Assembly (NCBI GenBank): GCA_964426675.1
Contig: CAYRRM010000011.1
Location: 12,049-76,048, forward strand
DNA from: DYMC01 sp035406705
GTDB lineage: Bacteria > Verrucomicrobiota > Lentisphaeria > Victivallales > GWF2-50-93
Reading direction: 5' to 3'
Length of the DNA: 64,000 nucleotides
Of this stretch, positions 19,571-28,174 are shown one piece after another (the first letter of the stretch is position 1; each line of letters begins with the position of its first letter). The translations under genes and the position numbers were made by a program. Below the pieces are notes generated by a model that did no database searches, was not told the origin of the DNA, and saw only the letters and a program-made list of their open reading frames with translations.

Positions 19571-20859
19571 TATCTTTTAAAAGTCCCATTTTTTATATAA
19601 TTTGAAATAGTTTCGTCCAAATTCCCATGTTGTCCCTGAGAAAAATTAAATCTTTCACATATTTCTTTGAAGACCCTTTCTGAATGTTCCACTGTTCCAC
19701 TCATTAGATCGGCCGCAGATCGTTGTAGACGCACATGTATCTCAGATATACGGCAGACATATGAACGCGTAGTCTTTTTTTTCTGAGAAGAAAAATTTAT
19801 ATCCGGTGATAATGAGGTATTTTCCACATCAGATAATTTAAACATTACGCTCAATAATTCATCAGTGTAACCAAGTTCATAGTAAAATCTTCCTATAAAC
19901 ATCATACTGTCCGTTACAAACCTAAGAAGTTCCAGATAACTAAGAGATGATTTTTCTTTCCCAAAAAGTCTTTTATAATGAATAAAACCAGAAGAAAAAG
20001 CTTGAAGCAAAATTTTATTACTTCTGCATATTACTCTATATGAAATATTTGTAAAATAACTGTCATCCGCCTTATCAGGATCGAAAAAAGGTGAATCTAT
20101 TGGATTGAAATATGATTTTAAGACAGACTCTTCTATTTCTGATAAAGAAAATTTATCCCCTATAAATTCAGGTGGAAAGATATTGAATTGGAGTTTTATA
20201 CCATTTCCCCAGTTATTTTCAGTATTCAACTTCTGAAAAAATTTTTCTGATGATTGGAGTTGTTCGCCAAATTGTATTTTTGCCTCAGGTTCTAAACTTT
20301 TCCTATTTTCGTAAAGTATCCCTCTTAGCATTCTTCCAAGGTGCTCTCTCTGATTTCGTAATGCCCTCTGAACAAGTTCATGAACCTCACTCGCTTTATA
20401 CGCAGGACGACTTGCAGCATCTGCTGTTCTTATATAGAAAAAACCTTGCTGTAATTCTGAATTGCACGATGCGCAACATACGTGAGGAAGAAGAGAAAAA
20501 CGCTTTACAACGAATATTACATACTTCTTGCCATCTATAACAGGTTTCTCTATCTCAAAATCAATAGCAGGATCAGCAAAACGGTTAATAAAATTACCAA
20601 CATCCGTGGGATCAAAAGACCTCGATTGTTGCTCAGTTACCCCTGTATATATGCAGGGTTTTCCAGATTTATCTTCTCCAACCCCAACTACCAGGTATCC
20701 ACCATTTGTATTTGCGAGAGCCATGCAATGCCTCGCAAATTTCGCCTTCCCATAACGGTTGAGTTTTAGCCAGTTTTGAGCAGCTTTATAATCAAGCTCT
20801 TCTGACTCAAACCCACGGTAAACTATTGAACGCCAATCTATTCCCGTATTCAAGATCAT
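19570..20859 (-). CDS. AlbA_2/Schlafen-type putative DNA-binding protein
   Basis: 429 residues. The N-terminal about 140 residues match the AlbA_2 (Schlafen-core) pattern: ESEELDYKAAQNW, FARHCMALANTNGGYLVVGV and VGNFINRFADPAIDFEI. This domain occurs in putative ATP-dependent transcriptional regulators and some defence proteins. There is a Cys pair (CCASC) in the domain. The remainder is helical, with no recognised motif and a charged C terminus. It is co-translated with the hemerythrin, suggesting an oxygen- or redox-linked regulatory pair, which is inference. No strong ribosome site is visible at the chosen ATG. Confidence 0.7.
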   Translation of the reverse strand: MILNTGIDWRSIVYRGFESEELDYKAAQNWLKLNRYGKAKFARHCMALANTNGGYLVVGVGEDKSGKPCIYTGVTEQQSRSFDPTDVGNFINRFADPAIDFEIEKPVIDGKKYVIFVVKRFSLLPHVCCASCNSELQQGFFYIRTADAASRPAYKASEVHELVQRALRNQREHLGRMLRGILYENRKSLEPEAKIQFGEQLQSSEKFFQKLNTENNWGNGIKLQFNIFPPEFIGDKFSLSEIEESVLKSYFNPIDSPFFDPDKADDSYFTNISYRVICRSNKILLQAFSSGFIHYKRLFGKEKSSLSYLELLRFVTDSMMFIGRFYYELGYTDELLSVMFKLSDVENTSLSPDINFSSQKKKTTRSYVCRISEIHVRLQRSAADLMSGTVEHSERVFKEICERFNFSQGQHGNLDETISNYIKNGTFKR

Positions 20860-20886
20860 TTCATTTTTTCAATAAAAATACAACAT

Positions 20887-22818
20887 TTACTTATAAAATT
20901 CAAATTTCTTTTGAATTTTCCGTATCAACTCGGTAAAATCTTTTGGAGAATCAAGATGTAATGATGAGTATCTTTCTAAAAGGCGTGTTAAATTATAAAA
21001 CGCTCTCGGAATAAAGCTAATATAAAATTTCTTTTTTTTCTCTAAACCAAGAAAAGCAAAGGCTCCAAGCACCTGCATTGCTCTCTGTAAACCTGATATT
21101 GTTGCGAATTTCGCAAAATCCTCTCTCGTTATTCCTAATTTAACACCAACAAAACTTTTAGAAAAAATACCAAAATAATAATCTTCTAATTCAATTATTT
21201 CATCTTCATTCAGACTGACATATGCATCGCGTAAAAGAGACATTAAATCGTAAGTTAAAGGTCCTAAACGCGCTCCCTGAAAATCCACCACAAAAACTTT
21301 TCCTCCTTTTAACATTATATTTTGTGATTGAAAGTCTCTATGACATAATAACTGTGGAATACGCAGGGCATTTTGAGCAATGGTATCCAATTCATTATCG
21401 AGGTTTTTAAATTTTAATAAATCTATTTTTACAAATTTTTTTATAAAATTTTCGTAAAAGTAATTTGATTCCCATCTAAGTCCATCAAAATCAAAATCTC
21501 TTTTTATAACTTTTTTCGCTGTTTTATACGTTTTATTTTGAAAGTCAACAAGAAAGTTCAAAACCTTTTTATAAATATAAATTTTATTTGAGGAATTTTT
21601 TACTGCCATATTAAGAGTAATCTTCCCTAAATCTTCCAATAAAACAGCATAGTTAACGGGACTAGTCATATAGATTTCAGGGGCATTGATATTCAGGCGT
21701 TGAAAGTATCTGGCTATTTTGAGAAATCTCATAAAATCCTTATCTTCACTATTGCTTATCATCAGAATTTTTGTTTTCTCTCCAGATCTTCTTATCCGAT
21801 AGAATAACCTGTTCGAACCTTGTTCTTGCAGATTGCTTATGTGTAGATTATGCAAATTCTGTCTTTTAAAAAAAGGTAAACTTAATATCTTGTTTGAATC
21901 GCGATGAACTGAAAAATTCTTTCCTATTATTTCGTTTTGTCTTAATTCCCCTTCCTTAATTCTGGTCCCTGGAAGTAAGATACAATTTTTCAAAATTGCC
22001 CCTTTGCGAATTTCGCAAATTCCATTTTCTGGTAAGGATAAAAACCCCTCGTGTGGAATATCTGTTTTTATTTTTGAAAGCCATGGTGGCGTATAAATTT
22101 TCCTCAAAAGTATGTCTTCATGAATAGCAAAATATTTCTCAATTGAACCAATATCCCGCCAGTAAATATTATCCTTATAAAGCGCTCCCAATTGCTTTGC
22201 ATCGATAAGTCTTTTGAATACTTCCACCAGCGGAAAAACAATCTTTTCTTCTGGGAAAAAATCAAAAACAGATTTATTAAAAATGGCGATTCCAGAGTAT
22301 GTAAATAATTTGTTATTAGTATTTCCACAATACCCCTTTATTCCTGTTACTCTGCAGTCCGAAACAGAAATTTTATTATCATCTCCATTTACAAGCAGTA
22401 GGGACCCGCATAATTTGCTTTTCAGGTGGAAATCTATCAGTTCTGTTAATTTTACAGATGAAATTATGTCTCCATTGTGAAGAATAAAAAAATCTCTTTT
22501 TGTCAGAAAATCCTTACATTTTAAAATAGCTCCACCGGTCCCAAGAATTTTTTTCTCAAAAGAAAAATAGATTTTATCTTTAATTTCTTTTCTTATTGTT
22601 TTTACTATTTTATCACTCTTGTAGTGTAGATTTATTGCTATACTCTCTGTTCCAGACATGAGCATTTTTTCAATAATTCCACTTAATAATGTTTTTCCGC
22701 AGATTGGCGCTAAAGGTTTTGGTATAAAATCCGTAAAAGGTTTCATCCGTACGCCTAAACCGGCAGACAGGATAATTCCTCTGAATTTCATTGAAGTTCT
22801 ACTTTGATTTATCGGCAT
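20887..22818 (-). CDS. Nucleotidyltransferase-sugar kinase fusion (MurU-AmgK-like)
   Basis: 643 residues with two enzymes in one chain. Residues 10-245 are a sugar-1-phosphate nucleotidyltransferase (GIILSAGLGVRMKPFTD, FIPKPLAPICGK, ILGTGGAILKC, FILHNGDI). Residues about 320-640 are an aminoglycoside-phosphotransferase-type kinase with catalytic LLCHRDFQSQNIM and metal-binding VVDFQGARLGPLTYDLMSLL, very like AmgK. In Pseudomonas, AmgK phosphorylates MurNAc/GlcNAc at C1 and MurU makes the UDP-sugar for cell-wall recycling; a fusion would do both steps. The sugar here could also be different. The start may be the second Met at 22791 (MKFRGII). It is divergent from the next gene across 48 bases. 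Confidence 0.78.
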   Translation of the reverse strand: MPINQSRTSMKFRGIILSAGLGVRMKPFTDFIPKPLAPICGKTLLSGIIEKMLMSGTESIAINLHYKSDKIVKTIRKEIKDKIYFSFEKKILGTGGAILKCKDFLTKRDFFILHNGDIISSVKLTELIDFHLKSKLCGSLLLVNGDDNKISVSDCRVTGIKGYCGNTNNKLFTYSGIAIFNKSVFDFFPEEKIVFPLVEVFKRLIDAKQLGALYKDNIYWRDIGSIEKYFAIHEDILLRKIYTPPWLSKIKTDIPHEGFLSLPENGICEIRKGAILKNCILLPGTRIKEGELRQNEIIGKNFSVHRDSNKILSLPFFKRQNLHNLHISNLQEQGSNRLFYRIRRSGEKTKILMISNSEDKDFMRFLKIARYFQRLNINAPEIYMTSPVNYAVLLEDLGKITLNMAVKNSSNKIYIYKKVLNFLVDFQNKTYKTAKKVIKRDFDFDGLRWESNYFYENFIKKFVKIDLLKFKNLDNELDTIAQNALRIPQLLCHRDFQSQNIMLKGGKVFVVDFQGARLGPLTYDLMSLLRDAYVSLNEDEIIELEDYYFGIFSKSFVGVKLGITREDFAKFATISGLQRAMQVLGAFAFLGLEKKKKFYISFIPRAFYNLTRLLERYSSLHLDSPKDFTELIRKIQKKFEFYK

Positions 22819-22866
22819 TAGCAGTATATTTTGTTTAAAAATCTAACTCTTTGAGGGGGAAAATAT

Positions 22867-23253
22867 ATGCCTTTATGGGCAAAAGTCTATATAATTATCT
22901 TTCTTTTATTTACAATCTCAAATATGGGATATAGTATTTATTTGAGGAATAGGATATTACTTGTATTCTATGACTTCTTTTCCAATATATTTTTTATATT
23001 TATAATGCTTTCATATTGGAGACCTGTAGTTAAGGCGTATATATCTCCTGTTGTCGCTTTGATTTTCTTCTTTATGTTAGGACTTGAAATATATTTTACA
23101 TCAATGGGAGGTTATGAGAAATTAGGGCTTAGAATTCCAGAAGGTATCACAAAAGAGGAAATTGAAAAAGCTGTTGCTATTTCCCTCGTATTTTCTGCCC
23201 CTGCATACATAATAGGCGCTTTATCAATGCTTAATGTCTTAACAGGAAAATAA
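22867..23253 (+). CDS. Small integral membrane protein, unknown
   Basis: 128 residues with GAGGGGG before the ATG. Four hydrophobic helices are visible (about 4-23, 28-50, 57-80 and 102-124), with a short polar stretch (about 82-100, GYEKLGLRIPEGITKEE) between the last two. I recognise no family. It is followed after 17 bases by a hemerythrin gene, so it may be an accessory of that oxygen-binding protein or just the leader of the prmA-uvrC operon. Confidence 0.6.
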   Translation: MPLWAKVYIIIFLLFTISNMGYSIYLRNRILLVFYDFFSNIFFIFIMLSYWRPVVKAYISPVVALIFFFMLGLEIYFTSMGGYEKLGLRIPEGITKEEIEKAVAISLVFSAPAYIIGALSMLNVLTGK

Positions 23254-23270
23254 TAAAAAAAGGAGTAAAG

Positions 23271-23687
23271 ATGCAAAAATTTTCATGGGATGAAAATTTG
23301 AACGTTGGAATTCAAATAATTGATGAAGAACATAAGACACTTATACAAAAAATTAATGAATTATCCAGCGCAATAGATAAAGGAATTGGAGAAACTGAGA
23401 TTACAAAAACAATCGGCTTTCTAAAAAATTACTCGCTTGAACATTTTGCAAATGAAGAAAAGATTATGCAGGAAAAAAACTATCCCCAAATAAATGAACA
23501 TAAACAAATGCATAAATTGTTCATTTCTACTATAAATGATATTGAACAAGACTATCGCGAAGAAGGAGCAAATAAAGCATTGGTTAACACTATCAATAAC
23601 CTGCTGCTAAATTGGCTTAAAAATCACATAAGAGAAGTAGACATAAGATTAGCCGATTTCATTAAAAATGACAAAAAAAATCAATAA
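23271..23687 (+). CDS. Bacteriohemerythrin
   Basis: 138 residues, AAAGGAG 6 bases before ATG. Classical ligand set: IDEEHKTLIQKINEL, EHFANEEKIM (HxxxE), INEHKQMHKLF and WLKNHIREVDIRLADFI (HxxxxD). It is the usual WDENLNVGIQIIDEEHK bacteriohemerythrin, diverged from the one at 19109-19570. Its 3' end overlaps the start of prmA by 20 bases, so the two are probably co-translated. Confidence 0.92.
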   Translation: MQKFSWDENLNVGIQIIDEEHKTLIQKINELSSAIDKGIGETEITKTIGFLKNYSLEHFANEEKIMQEKNYPQINEHKQMHKLFISTINDIEQDYREEGANKALVNTINNLLLNWLKNHIREVDIRLADFIKNDKKNQ

Positions 23688-24558
23688 TAGCCCACTTTAT
23701 GTATGCGAATTTCGCATAAAATCTCCATCTGAAGACCTTGCGTTTGAACTTTTTTCAGCAATTTCAGATGATTTTTACCTGCAAAAAAGAAATAATTCAG
23801 ATACACTACTTGTTAAATTTCATTCAGAAAATTATGATAGCATCTTTTCAATTAAAAAAAGTATTAAAGAACAGTCTTCATTATTGAAAGAGGCAAAAAT
23901 TGAGATATTAAAATCACGCATTTTTCAACTTAAAAAGGAAGATTGGACTGAAAAGTGGAAAAAATTTTTTAAACTACAAAAAATCGGAAAAAAATTAGTC
24001 ATAAAACCATCATGGATTGACTATATAGCAAAAAAAGATGAAATTTTAATTGAAATTGACCCTGGAATGAGCTTCGGAACAGGAAAACATGAAACAACAA
24101 GATTCTGTCTTGTTGAAATTGAACGCCTGAGAGGGCAAGGCGAAAAATCATTTCTTGATGCCGGAACAGGTTCCGGGATATTATCAATCGCTGCGTCAAA
24201 ACTTGGTTATTCCCGCATTAGTGCATTTGATAATGATATTGAGGCCGTAAATGTAGCAAGAGAAAATTTTAAAAAAAATTCTATTCCTCCTGGAAAAATA
24301 GAACTCCTGTATTTAAAGCTTGAAGAAGCCTACAAGATTAAAAGCCGTTTTGATGTAATTGCAGCAAACATAATTTCATCGGAATTAATCAAAAATTCAA
24401 AAATTCTAAAAGCACTTTGTTCACCTTCAGGGAAAATTATACTTGCAGGGATACCTGATCTCGATGCAAAAGATGTAATTAATGCATTTAGCGAGTTTAA
24501 AATAGTGCTTACAAAATCACGTTGTGGATGGACTGGGCTTACTTTATCAGCAATCTGA
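23668..24558 (+). CDS. prmA: PrmA, ribosomal protein L11 methyltransferase
   Basis: 296 residues, normal for PrmA, which trimethylates L11 using S-adenosylmethionine. The N-terminal substrate-recognition domain (about 1-90) leads into WTEKWKKFFKLQKIGKKLVI, then IDPGMSFGTGKHETTRFCL. The methyltransferase SAM loop is FLDAGTGSGILSIAASKLG (from 162), followed by AFDNDIEAVNVARENFKKN and DVIAANIISSELI, the N-x-x catalytic-type strand. It starts inside the 3' end of the hemerythrin gene and leads into uvrC after 25 bases. It contains one palindrome at 23704. Confidence 0.92.
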   Translation: MTKKINNSPLYVCEFRIKSPSEDLAFELFSAISDDFYLQKRNNSDTLLVKFHSENYDSIFSIKKSIKEQSSLLKEAKIEILKSRIFQLKKEDWTEKWKKFFKLQKIGKKLVIKPSWIDYIAKKDEILIEIDPGMSFGTGKHETTRFCLVEIERLRGQGEKSFLDAGTGSGILSIAASKLGYSRISAFDNDIEAVNVARENFKKNSIPPGKIELLYLKLEEAYKIKSRFDVIAANIISSELIKNSKILKALCSPSGKIILAGIPDLDAKDVINAFSEFKIVLTKSRCGWTGLTLSAI

Positions 24559-24583
24559 TTTTTATTTTTTTTAATTTCTGATT

Positions 24584-26032
24584 ATGAATATAGAGGAAAA
24601 AATTAGAAATCTTCCGCATTCTCCGGGAGTCTACATTTTCAGAGCAGTCTCTGGAAAAGTAATATATGTAGGAAAAGCATTAAATCTGAAAAAAAGAGTT
24701 CAGCAATATTTCCGCAAATCCTCTGCTAATTTTGCAGATCCTAAATTTCGTTCGCTTGTAAATAGTATAGAGGATATAGAATTTTTTCAAACCAGGAGCG
24801 AAAATGAAGCCCTTTTACTCGAAACAAGATTGATCAAGGAGTATTCCCCCCAATTTAATGTCTTGATGAGGGATGACAAAAGATTTTTTATGATAAAAAT
24901 AGATTTAAAAGAAAAAATTCCAGCGCTTAATCTCGTCAGACTCAAAAAAAATGATGGGGCTTTATACTTCGGCCCATTTCCGCATGGCAACGCATTGCGG
25001 GAAACTGCTGAATTTATATCTGTATATTTTGGTTTGAGAGTATGTAAAAATCCTGACCCTGATATTAATGATTATAATCATTGCGTGGCAGGTTCCACAG
25101 AGAGATGTTGTGCTCCCTGTATTGGAAAAACTTCGGAGGAAAATTACCGAACAAGAATTAATGAAGCTATAAACCTGTTAAATGGCAACACAAGTGAGAT
25201 AGAAAAAGAAATCAAAGAAAAAATGAAAATTGAAGCTGAAAAAGGCAACTACGAAAAGGCCGCAAAATACAGGGATATAGCAATGAATTTAAGAAGCCTT
25301 TTTAAACCGGAAAGAAAATTCTTAAACGCATACATAAGGAAAAATTTAAACACAGATTCTTTGGCAGAACTGCAAAAAGTCCTTAAGCTTAGCAAGTTAC
25401 CTCGTCGGATAGAAGCATTCGATATCTCAAATATAGCGGGCGCTTTAGCCGTGGCAAGTATGGTAGTCTTTTCTGACGGGAAACCAGACAAAAAAAACTA
25501 TCGTAGGTTCAGGATAAAGACTAAAAACAGTCCTGATGATTTTGCAATGATGGAGGAAGTTATAGAGAGGAGAATAAAGAGACTGATTAGTGAAAAAAGA
25601 GAATTGCCCAATTTAATTTTGATAGACGGAGGAAAAGGGCAATTGAGTGCTGCTGAAAAAGCTATAAAAAAAATCACAGAAGAAAAAATCCCGGTGGCAG
25701 GGCTTGCAAAAAGACAGGAAGAAATATTTTTACCAGGTGAGGAGGGCATTATACTTTCCCGGCATTCTCCTGCTTTAACATTATTGCAGGCGATATGAGA
25801 TGAAGCGAACAGATTTGCCATTGCATATCATCGGGAGTTACGAGATAAACGCATAGAAGATTCTATCCTGGATGACATTCCCGGAGTAGGAAAAAAAAGA
25901 AAAATCCTCCTGTTAAGAGAATTTTCTTCAGTTGAAAACCTGAGAAAATATACTCCAGAAGAAATACACAAAAGAGTCCCTCAGATCAATATTAAACTGC
26001 TAAAATTAATATGTGATTTCTTAAAGAAATAA
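24584..26032 (+). pseudogene. uvrC: uvrC with in-frame TGA before its C-terminal domains
   Basis: Excision endonuclease subunit of nucleotide excision repair. Residues 1-404 read GIY-YIG nuclease (SPGVYIFRAVSGKVIYVGKA), the Cys motif region (RCCAPCIGK), a UVR-type segment (about 205-240) and the RNase H-like domain (RIEAFDISNIAG, LILIDGGKGQ, LTLLQAI). A TGA at 25796-25798 then stops the frame. The same frame continues beyond it with DEANRFAIAYHRELRDKRIE, a helix-hairpin-helix (DDIPGVGKKRK) and a stop at 26030, 482 codons in all. UvrC normally has Arg at the TGA position (QRIRDEAHRFA), so one base change (CGA or AGA to TGA) explains it. It is also about 110 residues shorter than normal between the UVR segment and RNase H domain. 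Broken gene, readthrough or sequence error. Confidence 0.85.
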
Positions 26033-26146
26033 TTTTTCCTCCCTGCCTCAGCAAAATTTAGTCTAATATTAGGCTTGAAACGATATCTTTTCTAATTTGA
26101 ATTGTTTTTCTTTTAATATAAGTTACTTTTAAAGTGGAGTAGAAAA

Positions 26147-28174
26147 ATGAAAACACACAAAAGTATTCTTGCTACAAGTTTCAAAGCCTGGATAGGGACA
26201 ATAATAATTCTAACAATATTTTTCACAACATTCCTTATATATCAAAGGGTCATTCTATATAAAGAAAGAGTGTCCCAGTTAAAACGTTATAACGATGATT
26301 CAACTCTAATTCTTTTGAAACAAAGTGTGAAAAATGTGGTAGAAATTATTGACTATATGATTAATGAACATTCGAAACCTTTACCTTCAGATGGTACACC
26401 GCAAAATCTAATACAAACCAAAGAATTTCACACCAAAGTCCTGGATATATTGGATAAGATAAAATCAGGCAGTAAAAGTAAAATAGCAATCACAATTATT
26501 AATTCTGATGGCGATATTCTACTGCATCCTACCAATATATTATTTACAGGAAATAATGTTTTTTTCTTAACTGATAAACAGGGAGCAGATAAATTTAAAT
26601 ACCTTGTCTCAGAGTGTAATAAACCAGGAGGGAAAGCAATATTTAAAACAGATGAAAATATGATTTATGCTGAATCTTTTAAACCTTTTGGTTGGATTAT
26701 ATGCGCTGAACCTGCAGGATTTAATAGACTCACCAGTTACTCCGTAAACAAGGCAAATCTGAAAATAGAATTAATACTTGACTGTGCAATGGTTATATTG
26801 ATTTCTGCAGCAATGATGATTATAGTAATAATTTTCTCATATAGTTTTTCAAAAGGCATAAAAAGAGAAATAAATGCAATCTTGAAGTATTTTACAGATT
26901 ACGCAGAACGAAAAGAACCATTTCTGGATGAGGAAAAAATACAGTACGCCGAACTTAACTTTATCGGAAGGTCCGCAAAAAGCATGGTATCGCAAATCGA
27001 AGAACTTATACAAACTGTAAAACAACTGGCAATTGATGCGGAAATCGCAAATCAATCAAAAAGTGCCTTTCTCGCAAGTATGAGTCATGAGCTTAGAACA
27101 CCTATGACAGGTATTTCCGGAATGACGGAATTATTACTCGAAAGTAAACTTGATGAAAAACAAAAAGAATATCTACAAGTTATTTCTGATTGTGAAAAGA
27201 GGCTTGTAAAAATCCTTGATGAGATAGCAGAATTTAATCAGATGGAAAATAAAGGCCTTCAAATCATTAAAAAACCATCGGATCTCGAAGATGAGATTCG
27301 AACAACTGCGGATTTATTATCTCAAAAAGCAACAGAAAAAGGCATTTCACTTTTAGCAAAAATCACTTCAATGCCAAAATACTTGCTTTGTGACTCGAAA
27401 CGCATAAAACAACTTATCAATATATTGGTAAATAATGCTATCAGATTTACAGAAAAAGGTTCTATCGAGCTTGAAGTCTCAGCTAATTCAAACGACAATA
27501 AAAATTATGAACTTTCTATAAAAGTATCAGATCAAGGACCAGGTATATCAGAAGAAAAACTTTCCAAACTTTTTGATTTCACAAAAGAAAAAAGTTCAGT
27601 AACTAAAAAATTCGGAGCTGTAAATCTTTCTTTGGCTGTATGCAAATATCTCACTAATAAAATGAATGGTTCCATAACCGTATCAAGTAAAAAAAATGAA
27701 GGAACAGTGTTCTCTATCAGAATCCCTCTCCAGATCCCAACACCTGACCAAATGCAAGAAGTTCAACCCCAAAAAATAGATAAAAAAGATAGCAAAACAA
27801 TCAACTATAGCCACGTAAAAACCTTACTCGCCGAAGATGATTCCATAAATAGAAAAATGGCTGTCCTATTCCTCGAAAAAATTGGAATTAAACCTGTCGT
27901 AGTTGCTAATGGCAAGGAAGCTCTCGAAAAGGTGAAAAATGAAAATTTCGATATTATCTTTATGGATTGTGAAATGCCGGTTATGGATGGGCTTGAAGCT
28001 TCACGCGAAATTCGCAAACTTGAAAATGGAAAAACCATACCAATCATCGCTGTAACAGCAAATGCACTCGAAGCCGATAGACAGGATTGCTTTGACGCCG
28101 GTATGACAGATCATATAGCAAAACCTTTTAAAACAGAATCTTTAAAAAGAATTTTAGAAAAATACATTAGATGA
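26147..28174 (+). CDS. Hybrid sensor histidine kinase with C-terminal receiver
   Basis: 675 residues. Transmembrane helices at about 15-36 and 209-232 bracket a periplasmic sensor of Cache-like size. A linker and coiled coil lead to HisKA (MSHELRTP, phospho-acceptor His 314), HATPase (N-box IKQLINILVNNAIRF, G1 VSDQGPGISEEKL) and a receiver with the phosphorylatable Asp 607 (IIFMDCEMPVMDG) and Lys motif (HIAKPFK). The second glycine box is degenerate: KKFGAVNLSLAVCKYL instead of the usual GxGLGL, so ATP binding may be altered. No HPt domain follows and no partner is adjacent. The stop overlaps the rmuC start (ATGA). Confidence 0.9.
   Translation: MKTHKSILATSFKAWIGTIIILTIFFTTFLIYQRVILYKERVSQLKRYNDDSTLILLKQSVKNVVEIIDYMINEHSKPLPSDGTPQNLIQTKEFHTKVLDILDKIKSGSKSKIAITIINSDGDILLHPTNILFTGNNVFFLTDKQGADKFKYLVSECNKPGGKAIFKTDENMIYAESFKPFGWIICAEPAGFNRLTSYSVNKANLKIELILDCAMVILISAAMMIIVIIFSYSFSKGIKREINAILKYFTDYAERKEPFLDEEKIQYAELNFIGRSAKSMVSQIEELIQTVKQLAIDAEIANQSKSAFLASMSHELRTPMTGISGMTELLLESKLDEKQKEYLQVISDCEKRLVKILDEIAEFNQMENKGLQIIKKPSDLEDEIRTTADLLSQKATEKGISLLAKITSMPKYLLCDSKRIKQLINILVNNAIRFTEKGSIELEVSANSNDNKNYELSIKVSDQGPGISEEKLSKLFDFTKEKSSVTKKFGAVNLSLAVCKYLTNKMNGSITVSSKKNEGTVFSIRIPLQIPTPDQMQEVQPQKIDKKDSKTINYSHVKTLLAEDDSINRKMAVLFLEKIGIKPVVVANGKEALEKVKNENFDIIFMDCEMPVMDGLEASREIRKLENGKTIPIIAVTANALEADRQDCFDAGMTDHIAKPFKTESLKRILEKYIR

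Noticed and set aside
25796..25798. TGA recoding as explanation of the uvrC stop
   Set aside because: TGA ends pilM and occurs in ATGA stop-start overlaps in this window, so the standard code is in use.
26097..26124. Promoter ahead of the hybrid kinase
   Set aside because: TTGAAT and a TATAAG-like box exist but their spacing (about 14 bases) is wrong.
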